Of a stretch of DNA of 64,000 nt, positions 43,240 to 52,919 are shown one piece after another. The stretch is from positions 124,001-188,000 of the forward strand of contig NZ_FMAR01000004.1 of assembly GCF_900094705.1 (NCBI RefSeq), given 5' to 3'. The position numbers were made by a program, and so were the translations under genes. The notes under the pieces are model-generated. The model saw nothing but the letters and a program-made list of their open reading frames with translations. It was not told the origin of the DNA and made no database searches. Position 1 is the first letter of the stretch; each line of letters opens with the position of its first letter. The DNA comes from Chitinophaga costaii (GTDB lineage Bacteria; Bacteroidota; Bacteroidia; Chitinophagales; Chitinophagaceae).

Positions 43240-43779
43240 TTAAATGTTTGATGTCACCGGTGCTTTCCGGCGAATGATCAGGGACACAATGCATGCCAAT
43301 ACAAAATAACGGATAATGTATTGCACCAATTTATAGAAAAATACGCCGATTGTCATGTGATAATCGGTGGCTTCCAAATTTTTAACCGCATCGGCAATCT
43401 CGTTGGGTTTAGACTGGAAGGTGGTCATCATTTTGCGAATCACCTGCACGTTGAAGGTGCGTTCTTTATCGGCCGCCGTGATGTCTATAAAGTTATAATA
43501 AACGTACTGGTACACGCAAAACAGGGTGATGCTGATGACGCAAACCAGAAAAGTTTGCTTCAGCACCGGGCGAAACGCAATGAAGCCGCCGAAGTGGCGG
43601 CGTTGTATGATCCCGGCTACCACTGCCCCTATGAGTATAATGAAGAAAGCCGTTAGTGTGTAGGCCAGGCCAAACTGCTGGTTACTGCCGGCCATAAAAA
43701 AGGCCAGGTGGGTAGCGATGAGCAGGGCACCTGACAGGAGTCCCCACTTTAGCCCTGGATTTTGCGTGTTGTCTTCCAT
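43240..43779 (-). CDS. DUF4199 membrane protein
   Basis: A 179-aa protein with four predicted membrane helices: GLLSGALLIATHLAFFMA, LAYTLTAFFIILIGAVVAGI, QTFLVCVISITLFCVYQYVY and a C-terminal IIRYFVLACIVSLII. A soluble loop contains RTFNVQVIRKMMTTF. This is typical of the Bacteroidota family DUF4199, often next to GT2 and dihydroorotase genes. Function is unknown. It lies 9 nt after the dihydroorotase-like gene. Confidence 0.82.
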   Translation of the reverse strand: MEDNTQNPGLKWGLLSGALLIATHLAFFMAGSNQQFGLAYTLTAFFIILIGAVVAGIIQRRHFGGFIAFRPVLKQTFLVCVISITLFCVYQYVYYNFIDITAADKERTFNVQVIRKMMTTFQSKPNEIADAVKNLEATDYHMTIGVFFYKLVQYIIRYFVLACIVSLIIRRKAPVTSNI

Positions 43780-43788
43780 GGATACAAT

Positions 43789-45048
43789 TTAAAAGTTGGA
43801 TAGGCTGCCATTGATCACGCCCAGGACTTTGCCTTTCAGCACGGTGCCAAGATACGCGGAATTTTTAGACCTGGAGGCAATGTCTTGTTCGGTAAAGGTC
43901 CACTCGGTTTCCGGATCAAATACCGTAAGATTAGCTATTGCGCCGGTTTCTAGCCGGGGAGCCTCCAGTCCGAAGAGCTGGCGGGGCTGGGTTGCAAGCA
44001 TGGCTACCAGTTGCTCCAGGGGGAGTGCTGGCAGGTGTTTTCGCAGCACACCGAAGGCGCTTTCCAGGCCTATCATGCCATTTTTGGCGTATTCAAATTC
44101 CACCTCTTTGGCGTCCCAGTCCTGTGGCAGATGATGGGTAGCAAAGCAGTCGATCAGGCCGGCCTGCACGGCTTCGCGCAGGGCGTCCACATCGTCCTGG
44201 GTGCGCAGGGGAGGATTTACTTTAAGGTTAGTATTGTATTCCCAGAGGGCGCCATCGGTAAGGCTTAGGTGGTAGGGCGTTACCGAGCAGGTTACCTGTA
44301 TGCCGTCGGCCTTGGCAGCGGCTACCAGCTCCACAGACTTGCGGGTGCTGATGCCGGTGAGGTGCAGGCGGGAGCCTGTATATTTTGCCAGGTCAATGTC
44401 GCGCTGTACCATAAGTTCTTCGGCAATAGCGGGTTTGCCAGGCATGCCCAGCCGGGTGCTGAAAATGCCTTCGTGCATGAGGCCGTGGGCCGAGATGTTT
44501 TTATCGTCGGGCAGTTGTATTACGATGCCATTGAAAGCTTTTACGTATTGGAGGGCTTTGAGCAGGATACCAGAAGACTGAATAGGTTTCAGGCCATCGG
44601 AGAAGGCGATGGCACCTGCGTGCTGCATTTCGTACATTTCTGCCAGCGCAGTGCCTTCCAGATTTTTGGACACTGCGCCTATGGGCAATACTTGTACAGC
44701 GCTGCCCCGGCTCCTGCTGTGTATATATTCTATCTGAGGCTTGGTGTACAGCGCGGGCTGGGTATTAGGCACAATCATCACCGTAGTGAAGCCACCCTTT
44801 GCCGCCGCACGCATGCCGCTTTGCAGGTCTTCCTTATGCTCTTCGCCCGGGTCGCTGAAGTGGGCAAATACATCGACCCATCCAGGTGATACATGCAGGC
44901 CAGCACCTGCTATCACGCGGGCGTTAGGTGCCGAAAGACCCTGACCTATGGCGGCAATTGTACCCTGATCAATTAAAATATCTTGCTGAAGCCCGTGCAG
45001 AGAAGATGCGGGCCATATGATGGTGGCTTGTTTGACTAAAATTTGCAT
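43789..45048 (-). CDS. Dihydroorotase-like protein, probably non-catalytic
   Basis: From ATG 45048 the protein is 419 aa and aligns over its length with PyrC-type dihydroorotases. The metal site is mostly lost: HxH reads FAH in VDVFAHFSDPG, the HCED motif reads QLPDD, the HIQHVST histidine is Gly in HLTGIST, and the ATDHAPH aspartate is His in FATHHLPQ. The Asp in AFSDG may remain. It is therefore likely a PyrX-type subunit that supports aspartate transcarbamoylase. From memory, some Bacteroidota have such forms annotated as pyrC. It heads the operon DUF4199-GT2-GT4-heptose genes. Confidence 0.85.
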   Translation of the reverse strand: MQILVKQATIIWPASSLHGLQQDILIDQGTIAAIGQGLSAPNARVIAGAGLHVSPGWVDVFAHFSDPGEEHKEDLQSGMRAAAKGGFTTVMIVPNTQPALYTKPQIEYIHSRSRGSAVQVLPIGAVSKNLEGTALAEMYEMQHAGAIAFSDGLKPIQSSGILLKALQYVKAFNGIVIQLPDDKNISAHGLMHEGIFSTRLGMPGKPAIAEELMVQRDIDLAKYTGSRLHLTGISTRKSVELVAAAKADGIQVTCSVTPYHLSLTDGALWEYNTNLKVNPPLRTQDDVDALREAVQAGLIDCFATHHLPQDWDAKEVEFEYAKNGMIGLESAFGVLRKHLPALPLEQLVAMLATQPRQLFGLEAPRLETGAIANLTVFDPETEWTFTEQDIASRSKNSAYLGTVLKGKVLGVINGSLSNF

Positions 45049-45174
45049 GCTAGATTTCAAATCGGGGCAAATGTAAATAATAATCAGCGAAACCGCTTTT
45101 GCAAGAGGGAGTTTTTAGGACGGGTCGGGAATTTAACAAAGTATTTGCTGGTACATATGCGGGTTGCTGCCTGT

Positions 45175-46464
45175 TCATGGGTGGGTGCTGGGGAAACTTA
45201 CATGCACCCGGGTATAGGCGTTGCTTTCGCTTTCCAGCCATATGGAACCCTGTAGCTGCCCCACCAGCTTACGGGCCACATAAAGGCCCAGCCCATGGCC
45301 GGTGGAGGCGGCGTTTCCGCGAAAGTACATGTCAAATACCCTTTCGTGCAGGGCTGCTGGAATGCCCTGCCCATTGTCTTGCAGGGTGATAAGACATTGC
45401 CCTTCCAGGTTCAGAATTTTCAAGCTAATAACGGGTTGCCCACGGGAATATAACAAGGCATTTTCCAACAGGTATTCCAGGATGTTGCTGATCATGCGGG
45501 CATTGGAATATAAGGGCAGGATGCTTTGATCGTGCAGGGATATGCGGGCGTTTTGCGCTGTGATGGCTGCATCGAAACGATGCAGCAAGGCGGTGAAAAT
45601 TTTATGAAAGTCTATTGTTTCAAATTTAGTCTGGCTGGCATCGTTGCTGAGGGAGTTTAATTTTACCAGCATGCGATCCAGGTTATGCACAGCCGCACGG
45701 TTGCCGGCAAACATTTCTAATACGTGCGGGTCGGTGAATAACATTTCTGCCAGGTTAGCATGTGCCAGGATGTTCATGAGCGGTGCCCTGAATTCGTGCG
45801 CAGTGTGATAAAACAAGCTGCGTAATTCCTCATTGCTACTGACCAGTTTTTCCGTAGCTACCCGGATGCTCATTTCCAGGCTTTGATTGAGCCGCGTGAT
45901 TTCGGCTCGCTGTTGTTCCAGCCTGGATTGCAGATCATCTATATGAGCCTGTAGCAAAAGCTGAGAAAGCTTGCAGTATAAAGATTGGCCAATGAGGCGA
46001 AGGAAATTTTCATCTGCGGCGGGCGTGTGTTGGGGATGGGTCGATGCTGCTGCCACCACGAGGTACATATTTGGTGTGTGCAGCAGCGGCAGAGCGTACA
46101 CATGCTGTATGCGCGTGTGTGAAAAATGTGCGCTGTGTAAAAGCGGGTGCCGTAGCAATGCCTGGCCGGAAAGGTGAAGGGGTAGCCCTGTGGCAGCCAC
46201 ACCGGCTTCAAACGTGCCGGCCCTTACGGCCGCTTCGGCCTTCACATAGGAACTACTGCTCTTGGTTATTTTAAAATGTAGCACCGTGTTTCCGTATTTC
46301 ACATAAAAAGTAAGTACAAAAAAATCTACTATCCTTTTCAGGTGGATACTTAACACCTTTCTTACGCCTGGTATATCGTTGCAGTTGCTTAAGCTGGTGG
46401 CGAAACTTAAAAAAGCTTCGTAACGCAGTTGCTGGTGATGGAGTTGTATCGCTTCCTTATGCAT
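45175..46464 (-). CDS. Soluble sensor histidine kinase
   Basis: From ATG 46464 the protein is 429 aa. An in-frame ATG lies at 46482, but a GGAGG sits 7 nt before the ATG at 46464. No membrane helix is seen. An N-terminal GAF-like domain (about 30-180) leads through a coiled coil to HisKA with FYHTAHEFRAPLMNIL and HATPase_c with LQDNGQGIP and GHGLGLYVARK. The kinase probably senses a cytoplasmic signal. No response regulator lies next to it, so its partner is unknown. Confidence 0.88.
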   Translation of the reverse strand: MHKEAIQLHHQQLRYEAFLSFATSLSNCNDIPGVRKVLSIHLKRIVDFFVLTFYVKYGNTVLHFKITKSSSSYVKAEAAVRAGTFEAGVAATGLPLHLSGQALLRHPLLHSAHFSHTRIQHVYALPLLHTPNMYLVVAAASTHPQHTPAADENFLRLIGQSLYCKLSQLLLQAHIDDLQSRLEQQRAEITRLNQSLEMSIRVATEKLVSSNEELRSLFYHTAHEFRAPLMNILAHANLAEMLFTDPHVLEMFAGNRAAVHNLDRMLVKLNSLSNDASQTKFETIDFHKIFTALLHRFDAAITAQNARISLHDQSILPLYSNARMISNILEYLLENALLYSRGQPVISLKILNLEGQCLITLQDNGQGIPAALHERVFDMYFRGNAASTGHGLGLYVARKLVGQLQGSIWLESESNAYTRVHVSFPSTHP

Positions 46465-46724
46465 TACCTTACCTCCATCCATTCATGAACGATCTGCATA
46501 ACCTTGTCATAGTTGACGAGGTGAAAATGATGGCCCATAGGGGGACGATTTTAAAGGGTAAATTTTATAGGAGCGCGTAGGTTAAAGTCCATATATACGC
46601 TAATTTGCTGTTGTAAGGTTTTGTTTCCGCTGCAATTTTTTAACCTGATGATGGATATCATTGTTTTTTTACAAATGGGGCGGGACGTATTTTCCGGTCT
46701 GAATATTGATGCCAATTCTGTGCT

Positions 46725-47993
46725 ATGCTGCTATTCTGGTTTATTATCATTTTGCTGATCGTTTTAAACGGTTATTTTTCCCTGGCGGAGATTGCGCTGG
46801 TATCGGTAAACAAAGGCCGGCTCACCGAAGAAGCCGAGGAAGGCAACCAGCAGGCCGCCCGCACTCTTTCCCTGCTCAACGACCCGGAGGAATTTCTCAG
46901 CTCCATTCAGGTAGGCATTACCCTGGTGGGCATTATTGAAGGGTTATATGGCGGGGAGCGGCTGGCATTGTGGGTATCGCCTGTATTACTGCGCTGGGGT
47001 ATGCATGCAAACGTGGCCCATATTACTGGGCTGGTGTTGAGCATAGGGATCATTACCTACATTACCATTGTACTGGGTGAATTGATTCCCAAATCGCTGG
47101 CCCTGCAATTTCCGCATCGCACGGCGCTGTTTATCAGCACTTCGCTGTACTGGTTTACCCGCCTCACTTATCCTTTTGTGAAATTGCTTACTGTAAGCAC
47201 ACAACTACTACTCAAGGCATTCGGCATTAAAAACGACAAGAAAGAAACCATTACAGAAGGCGACCTGCGCACCATGCTCAGTACCGCCTACAAACAGGGC
47301 ATCCTGGAGAAAAATGAGCTGAAGCTGCACCAAAATGTTTTTAACTTTAACGACCTGAAAGCCCAGTATATCATGACACCCCGCCACTTGGTGGTAGCGC
47401 TCCGCGATGATATGTCCCGGGAGGAAATGGCCGTGTTGCTGCGCAAGTACGACTTTACCTGCTTCCCGGTGTACCACGATGACAAAGACCGCATCACCGG
47501 GGTGATCATGTCGAAGGAGTTTTTTATGTACCCGGAAAAGTCTTTGGCCGAGTTACTGAAAGTGCCTTGTTTTATCGCCATTCATCAACCTTTGCCCATT
47601 GTGTTCCAGCAGTTCCAGGTAAGTATGTGGCCCTTTGGGGTAGTGGTGAACGAGTTTGGAAACTTTGAAGGCGTGATCACCATTTACGATGTAGGTTCTG
47701 CATTGTTTGGCAACCTGCGCAACACGGGTAAAGAAAATCCATACCTGCAACAGCAATCGCCCAAAACCTGGATAGCGCCGGGTGCTGTGCGCTTATACAC
47801 TTTAAAGGAGGCGCTGGGTATAGATTGGGTGCCGGTAAATGAGCGGCAGTTCCTGACCCTGGCGGCCATGCTGCTGGAGAAATGGCAACGCATCCCCACG
47901 GAAGGAGAGGAGATAGCGGCGCATAATGTGAAGTTTAAGATTTTGAAGATGGAGGATCACCGGATAGAAAAAGTGTTGATTACATTGCCCTGA
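46725..47993 (+). CDS. CNNM/CorC family membrane protein (hemolysin-like)
   Basis: The 422-aa protein has an N-terminal DUF21 (CNNM) membrane domain with three to four helices (MLLFWFIIILLIVLNGYF, ITGLVLSIGIITYITIVLGELIPKSLA). A CBS pair follows (AQYIMTPRHLVVALRDD, FTCFPVYHDDKDRITGVIMSKEFF) and a CorC_HlyC C-terminal domain. Such proteins export Mg2+/Co2+ or Na+-coupled Mg2+; 'hemolysin' is a historical label. It is monocistronic, ending before a bidirectional terminator. Confidence 0.9.
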   Translation: MLLFWFIIILLIVLNGYFSLAEIALVSVNKGRLTEEAEEGNQQAARTLSLLNDPEEFLSSIQVGITLVGIIEGLYGGERLALWVSPVLLRWGMHANVAHITGLVLSIGIITYITIVLGELIPKSLALQFPHRTALFISTSLYWFTRLTYPFVKLLTVSTQLLLKAFGIKNDKKETITEGDLRTMLSTAYKQGILEKNELKLHQNVFNFNDLKAQYIMTPRHLVVALRDDMSREEMAVLLRKYDFTCFPVYHDDKDRITGVIMSKEFFMYPEKSLAELLKVPCFIAIHQPLPIVFQQFQVSMWPFGVVVNEFGNFEGVITIYDVGSALFGNLRNTGKENPYLQQQSPKTWIAPGAVRLYTLKEALGIDWVPVNERQFLTLAAMLLEKWQRIPTEGEEIAAHNVKFKILKMEDHRIEKVLITLP

Positions 47994-48192
47994 TACCTGA
48001 ATGCCTGCTGCCTTGTTTGTATAGATTTCTTGTTTTGCACTCCAAATAAATAAGACAAAGACAAACGTTTTGGGTTTATTGTAGGTAGTCTGGAAGATGT
48101 TGCTTTTTTTTATAGGCTGGTATGTTACCCGGTATTTTTTGGAGGCCCTGAAAGTGTTGCTCCTCAAAATGATGGGCGGTTTATTCACCCAG

Positions 48193-48224
48193 AAAAAGGT
48201 CGCAAGTATATATTGCGACCTTTT
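48193..48224. terminator. Bidirectional terminator of the PUL and CNNM gene
   Basis: GGTCGCAA (48198-48205) pairs with TTGCGACC (48213-48220), with an A run on the left and T run on the right. It lies between the convergent CNNM gene and the GH30 gene. Confidence 0.85.
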
Positions 48225-48249
48225 GATACGAGGAATGAAACACACATTT

Positions 48250-49689
48250 TTACCACAAATAGGTTGCTACGGCACCCGCATGCAAGCTCCCTTGAAAATT
48301 TCCTTTGTTAGTTACTACTGTAAAGGTCTGTGCCTGCTGGCTATGGTTCAGCACAATCAATACCTGCTTGCCATCGGGGCGTTTAAAGGCTACGTTGGGT
48401 AGTTCTTCACTGGTATTGCTGGCTATGCGAACAGCGCCGGGCAGTACAAAGGCCGCGGCATGCCCAATGATGTAATAGGCAGGGTTGCGTACTACGTTGC
48501 TAGCGTCTAGCGTGATGGCACCTAGGCAACCATTGCAGCCGCCCCGGTCGGTGTGCGGGTTTTGATGCGGGTCTGCGGCGAGGTTCCATTCCAGTACCGT
48601 GCGGGCCCAGTTACGGGAAGCGCCAATAGTGAGCAGGCGGATGTGTTCGTCCAGGTCTTTTTTCAGGTGACCGGGCGCACCGATCCACTGCTCGGTGAAG
48701 TAAATGTTTTTATTAGGAAATGCGTTATGCACTTCGCTCATCGCTTCTATCTTACCACCATAAAGGTGAAAGGCGCTGCCGTCAATATACTTGTTGGCCT
48801 CCGGGTCGTTAAGCACGGTGATGGGGTAATCTGGCCGGTCACAGTTATGATCGTAGATGATAATCTTGGTTTTAATATGTGCCCTTTCAAAAGCTGGTCC
48901 CAGTGCGTCGCGTACAAATGCGGCCTGGTCTTCAGGCAGCATTTTCATACTGGGATTATTGCCGGGGTGCAAGGGTTCGTTCTGCACCGTGATGGCGTTG
49001 ATGGGAATACCGTTGGCCTTCATGGCCTGGATGTAGCGTACAAAGTAGCGGGCATACGCACCATAATAGCGGGGCAACAAACTGCCGCCACGGGTATCGC
49101 CGTTATCCTTCATCCATACAGGAGCCGACCACGGTGAACCCAGTATTTTCAGCATAGGGTTTATCTTCAATATTTGTTGCAGCACCGGCACCACGTCGTT
49201 TTGATCGGGGCCTAAAGTGAAGTGGGCCAGCGTAGTATCGGTTTGCCCGGTGGGCATATCATCGTACGAAAATACGCTGGCATTCATATCGGACGCCGCG
49301 ATGCTGATGCGCAGGTAACTCATGTTCAGCCGGTTGGGTCCTTTGCCAAACAGCTCCTGCAACAGCTTCTGCCGGGAAGCGGCATCCATCTGCATGATCA
49401 GGGTGGCGCTGCCGCCTGTGAGGGTACAGCCAAATCCATCCATGGTCTGGTAGGTTTCCTGCTCGTTAAGGGTGATCAGCGGCGCTGCCGAAGCGGTGTT
49501 GCTGAAATGGATAACAGGCTGGTACTCCAAACGGGCCGTACTGTCTGGATCCGTGAGCCAGCATTCCACGGCTTGCGAAGCGGCGGGTGGCGGGGTAAAG
49601 CCCGCAGGGCGGGAAGTTTTACAGGCAGTAGCGCCGGCCAATACGAAGGCCATCATCCAGGCATACCGGCAATAGGTATTGTTCATCAT
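48250..49689 (-). CDS. GH30 glycoside hydrolase, lipoprotein
   Basis: From ATG 49689 (a GTG precedes it) the protein is 479 aa. It has a lipoprotein signal with cysteine near residue 23 (GATAC), then a GH30 barrel. The acid/base glutamate is about residue 238 in ITVQNEP and the nucleophile about residue 333 in YFTEQWIG; DGFGCTLTGGSA is the family N-terminal motif. GH30 enzymes cleave beta-1,6-glucan, beta-glucosides or xylan. It is the last gene of the susCD locus, 24 nt after the other GH30 gene. Confidence 0.9.
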   Translation of the reverse strand: MMNNTYCRYAWMMAFVLAGATACKTSRPAGFTPPPAASQAVECWLTDPDSTARLEYQPVIHFSNTASAAPLITLNEQETYQTMDGFGCTLTGGSATLIMQMDAASRQKLLQELFGKGPNRLNMSYLRISIAASDMNASVFSYDDMPTGQTDTTLAHFTLGPDQNDVVPVLQQILKINPMLKILGSPWSAPVWMKDNGDTRGGSLLPRYYGAYARYFVRYIQAMKANGIPINAITVQNEPLHPGNNPSMKMLPEDQAAFVRDALGPAFERAHIKTKIIIYDHNCDRPDYPITVLNDPEANKYIDGSAFHLYGGKIEAMSEVHNAFPNKNIYFTEQWIGAPGHLKKDLDEHIRLLTIGASRNWARTVLEWNLAADPHQNPHTDRGGCNGCLGAITLDASNVVRNPAYYIIGHAAAFVLPGAVRIASNTSEELPNVAFKRPDGKQVLIVLNHSQQAQTFTVVTNKGNFQGSLHAGAVATYLW

Positions 49690-49713
49690 CACTTATATCA
49701 GGATCAAAAAAAA

Positions 49714-51162
49714 TCAGTACACAAAAGTGGTCATAGAGTGGGGCAGGCTATTGGTTGTAGCAGCCTGTCCATTCACCCACAGGTAAAAAGGAACTGCTTC
49801 ATCGCTCTGGTTCATCACTTCCACCACGGTTTTGCCATCGGGGTTCACGAACGCAGTGCTGAGTAGTTTGCTGCGGCTGGGAGTGGCCGCAATGCGTTTG
49901 GCGCCGGCCTTCACGAATTTGGAGAAATGGCCAATATAGTAAAATGCATTGCTGTAATACAATTTGCCATCCTTGGCATGTATGGGCGCCATGCAGTAGT
50001 TGCCTACGTGGTTAGGGCCGCCCTGCTCGTCCAGCAGGATGTTCCAGTCTGTCCAGCCTACGGTGCCGTTATTAAAGTCGGAAATAATGTTTTGTCCATA
50101 GATCTCCCCGTATTGCCAGTCGGCTATTTTATCCCAGTTGAATTTTTCAATACAACCTTCGGTAAACATCAGGTGGGTGTTGGGAAATGCTTCGTGTACG
50201 CGGGCTACGTTTTCCAGCATCTTAGCGCCGCCCGACCAGTTTTCGTACCAATGGAAAGCCACGCCCCATAAGTATTTGGCGGCGGCGGGGTCATTCAGTA
50301 CGGTGGAGGCGCGCTGGTAAATCAGGTCGCGGTTATGATCCCAGGCCATGAGTTTTTTGCTACCATATCCTGCGCGTTGGAGGGTAGGGCCCAGGAAAGA
50401 TTTGATAAAATCTCTTTCTTCTTCGCCGGTAAATATGCAGGACTCCCATTTTTGGGTGGCCATGGGCTCGTTCTGTACAGACAGGCCCCAGATGGGAATG
50501 CCTTCTTTTTCGTAGGCCTGTATAAATTTCACATAATGATTGGCCCAGGCCTGGCGGAACTGAGGTAGTAATTTACCACCCTGCAACACATTATTGTTCG
50601 TTTTCATCCAGCCGTAGGGCGACCATGGCGTGGCAAATACATCCAGCTTGCCGCCGGCGGTTTTCATGGCCGCTTTAATGAGGGGAATGCGGAACTGGCG
50701 GTCGTGATCTATGTTAAACGTTTTTAGCGCCGCATCGCCTTCCTGCACGTAAGCATAAGACCCGCTGGAAAAGTCGCTGCTGGCAATGGTGGTGCGCACC
50801 AGGTTGTAGCCAATGCCTTGCTGCGGGTCGTAATAGGCCGTGAGCAGTTCCTGCTGGCTGGCAGCGGGCAGTTTGCCAAACACTTCTGCAGCAGCGTCTG
50901 TAATGGCACCGCCGAAACCTACCACGGTCTGGAAGCGGTGGGTAGGGTCTACGAACACACATACCTGCGTTTCCAGGGGCTGGCCCAGTGGCGTAAAGTG
51001 CAGGGTATCGGTAGGAGTAATGCGGAGTTGCGTGTTGGCGGCGGTTTTATAAACAACAATGCTACGTTTTGTTAAGGGCAAGGTTGTGGGCTTTTGCTGT
51101 GCCTGTGCAGAAAAAATGCAGCAGCAGCCGGCTATAATGCCGTACCATCCGGTGTACTTCAT
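49714..51162 (-). CDS. GH30 glycoside hydrolase, secreted
   Basis: From ATG 51162 the protein is 482 aa, with a signal peptide ending SAQA. The frame extends 19 codons further upstream without signal character, so I chose the internal ATG. GH30 motifs are VVGFGGAITDAAA, the acid/base Glu232 in LSVQNEPMA and the nucleophile Glu335 in LMFTEGC. It differs from its neighbour in being non-lipidated, so it is periplasmic. Two GH30 enzymes in one susCD operon fit degradation of a beta-1,6-linked glucan. Confidence 0.9.
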   Translation of the reverse strand: MKYTGWYGIIAGCCCIFSAQAQQKPTTLPLTKRSIVVYKTAANTQLRITPTDTLHFTPLGQPLETQVCVFVDPTHRFQTVVGFGGAITDAAAEVFGKLPAASQQELLTAYYDPQQGIGYNLVRTTIASSDFSSGSYAYVQEGDAALKTFNIDHDRQFRIPLIKAAMKTAGGKLDVFATPWSPYGWMKTNNNVLQGGKLLPQFRQAWANHYVKFIQAYEKEGIPIWGLSVQNEPMATQKWESCIFTGEEERDFIKSFLGPTLQRAGYGSKKLMAWDHNRDLIYQRASTVLNDPAAAKYLWGVAFHWYENWSGGAKMLENVARVHEAFPNTHLMFTEGCIEKFNWDKIADWQYGEIYGQNIISDFNNGTVGWTDWNILLDEQGGPNHVGNYCMAPIHAKDGKLYYSNAFYYIGHFSKFVKAGAKRIAATPSRSKLLSTAFVNPDGKTVVEVMNQSDEAVPFYLWVNGQAATTNSLPHSMTTFVY

Positions 51163-51334
51163 GGAAATGCTTTTAGGTAAGATCAATCGTTTTTTACGTG
51201 GAATATGAATACGGTACAAAGTACAAGATTCAGTGTCAAAAAAGAAGGCAGTGGCGGTATTCCGTTAAAAATTGGACGAAAACGATGTAGTGAACGTGTA
51301 CATAGTACGTTTATTCGTTCACGTTATAAAGTAA

Positions 51335-51365
51335 GCAGGGCCGGACTTTTGAAGGCCGGCCCTGC
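51335..51365 (-). terminator. GC-rich hairpin between susD and the GH30 genes
   Basis: GCAGGGCCGG pairs perfectly with CCGGCCCTGC. The following T tract on the minus strand is weak, so it probably attenuates or protects the susCD mRNA end rather than fully stopping transcription. Confidence 0.6.
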
Positions 51366-51377
51366 AGGTAGTAATAT

Positions 51378-52874
51378 TTAGTAATTTGGATTTTGCGTAA
51401 GTCTTGGATTAAGATCTATCTGGTTTTGTGGAATGGGCAGCACCAGCCGGTAATCAGGTACATTGTAGCCCAGGGATACGCCGTTGCCGTCTTTTTGCGC
51501 TTCCATTACCTGCTGTGCCTTTCCGGTGCGCAGCAGATCAAACCAGCGGTGTCCTTCAAAGGCCAGTTCCTCGCGTCTTTCATCGGCAATTACCTGGTTG
51601 GCCTGGTCTGCACTGGTAGCTGTTTTAGCCCCCAGGCTTACGCGAGCGCGGATTTGTTTTACCAGGTCCATCGCGCTGTTTATATCGCCTTTCTGTACCA
51701 GTGCCTCTGCTTTCAGTAACAGGATGTCCGGAAGGCGCAGCGGGTAATAGTCGTTCACACCATGGTTAGGATCATTATACTTGGTGATGAAAGGATAACG
51801 GCTTACAGGCCAGTAGTTGTCGGTAAATTGTCCGGATACGTTGAGGAAGGTAATAGAAGCGTGTAAGCGTATGCTATCGCCATCTTTCACAAAGAGGTTT
51901 ACCAGGTCGTTGGTCGGGGTGCTGAATTTTTTCCAGCCACCACCTATAAATTGTTTGGTAACGTCATCCATGCCCACAAAGATGGAGGGTATCCAGTCGC
52001 CGATTTTATCGCCGCTGTCATAACCATCGTACACCATTTCCCAGATGGCTTCTGTGTTGCTTTTATGCTTGTTATCCCACAGGTAAGTATAATCGCTTAC
52101 CAGGCTGTAATGCGGGATTACCTGATCGCAGTAGTAGCTTACAGAGTCCCAGTTGGGCGTAGGCATGGTGGCATATACTTTGGCCAGTAGGGCCCATACG
52201 GCACCTTTGGAAACAATGTATTTGGAAGAGGTAGCCCCGATTTCCTGGGCATGTTCTTTTGCATACCAAAGGTCGTTCAGGATGGCCTGGTAGATGGTGT
52301 CTGAACCTACCTGCGGTTTCAGGGAAGAATTGATCAGGGCTTCTGCGCTGCTGTTGTCGGAAGGTTCCAGTTTTAAAGGAATACGGCCATATAACTGCAC
52401 CAGGTCAAAATAGTTGAAGGCACGCATAAACATGGCTTCGGACAGGATTTGCGCGCGGCGGGCTTCCGTAAGGGCCGGGTCTACACTGCGCGACACATCG
52501 TGAATGGTGATGTTGGCACGGCCTATAAAGGCATAGCCATCTGCAAAGTCGCGGTTCACGTTTCCATTCAGGGAATTGGCTGAAAATTGATCCAGCGTAA
52601 TGTTGTCGGAATTGTCGCCACCCGCGTAGCAGTTGTCAGCAATCACATCGCCATTGGTGATCTTATCGAAAATAGACCATTCCTGTACGTCGTTTTTGTA
52701 GTACTGGTAAAGGCCCTGCATAGAGGCCTCTGCCTGTGTGGCGCTGATGGTAGTAGAATCGGTGGTACGGATGCCCTGTGTGGTGGGATCTTTATCCAGT
52801 AATTTGTTGCAACTAGTCCATGCACCGGCGGCCAGTACCAGGATGGAAATCTTATAGCGGAATATATTTTTCAT
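51378..52874 (-). CDS. SusD/RagB-type glycan-binding lipoprotein
   Basis: From ATG 52874 the protein is 498 aa with lipobox TSC (Cys22). SusD-family signs are the TPR-like helices, EARRAQILSEAMFMRAFNYFDLVQLYGRIPL, and the C-terminal signature ELAFEGHRWFDLLRTG. It sits on the outer surface, binds glycan and caps the SusC barrel. It follows susC by 45 nt and heads the enzyme genes. An in-frame ATG at 52886 is the alternative start. Confidence 0.93.
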   Translation of the reverse strand: MKNIFRYKISILVLAAGAWTSCNKLLDKDPTTQGIRTTDSTTISATQAEASMQGLYQYYKNDVQEWSIFDKITNGDVIADNCYAGGDNSDNITLDQFSANSLNGNVNRDFADGYAFIGRANITIHDVSRSVDPALTEARRAQILSEAMFMRAFNYFDLVQLYGRIPLKLEPSDNSSAEALINSSLKPQVGSDTIYQAILNDLWYAKEHAQEIGATSSKYIVSKGAVWALLAKVYATMPTPNWDSVSYYCDQVIPHYSLVSDYTYLWDNKHKSNTEAIWEMVYDGYDSGDKIGDWIPSIFVGMDDVTKQFIGGGWKKFSTPTNDLVNLFVKDGDSIRLHASITFLNVSGQFTDNYWPVSRYPFITKYNDPNHGVNDYYPLRLPDILLLKAEALVQKGDINSAMDLVKQIRARVSLGAKTATSADQANQVIADERREELAFEGHRWFDLLRTGKAQQVMEAQKDGNGVSLGYNVPDYRLVLPIPQNQIDLNPRLTQNPNY

Positions 52875-52919
52875 GTTACGATTCAATTTGAAGGTGTTTA
52901 AAAATTTACGGATGCCGCT

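Noticed and set aside
48097-48402. 101-codon plus-strand frame with a hydrophobic start
   Set aside because: It runs through the bidirectional terminator and into the GH30 gene antisense; no promoter box was seen.
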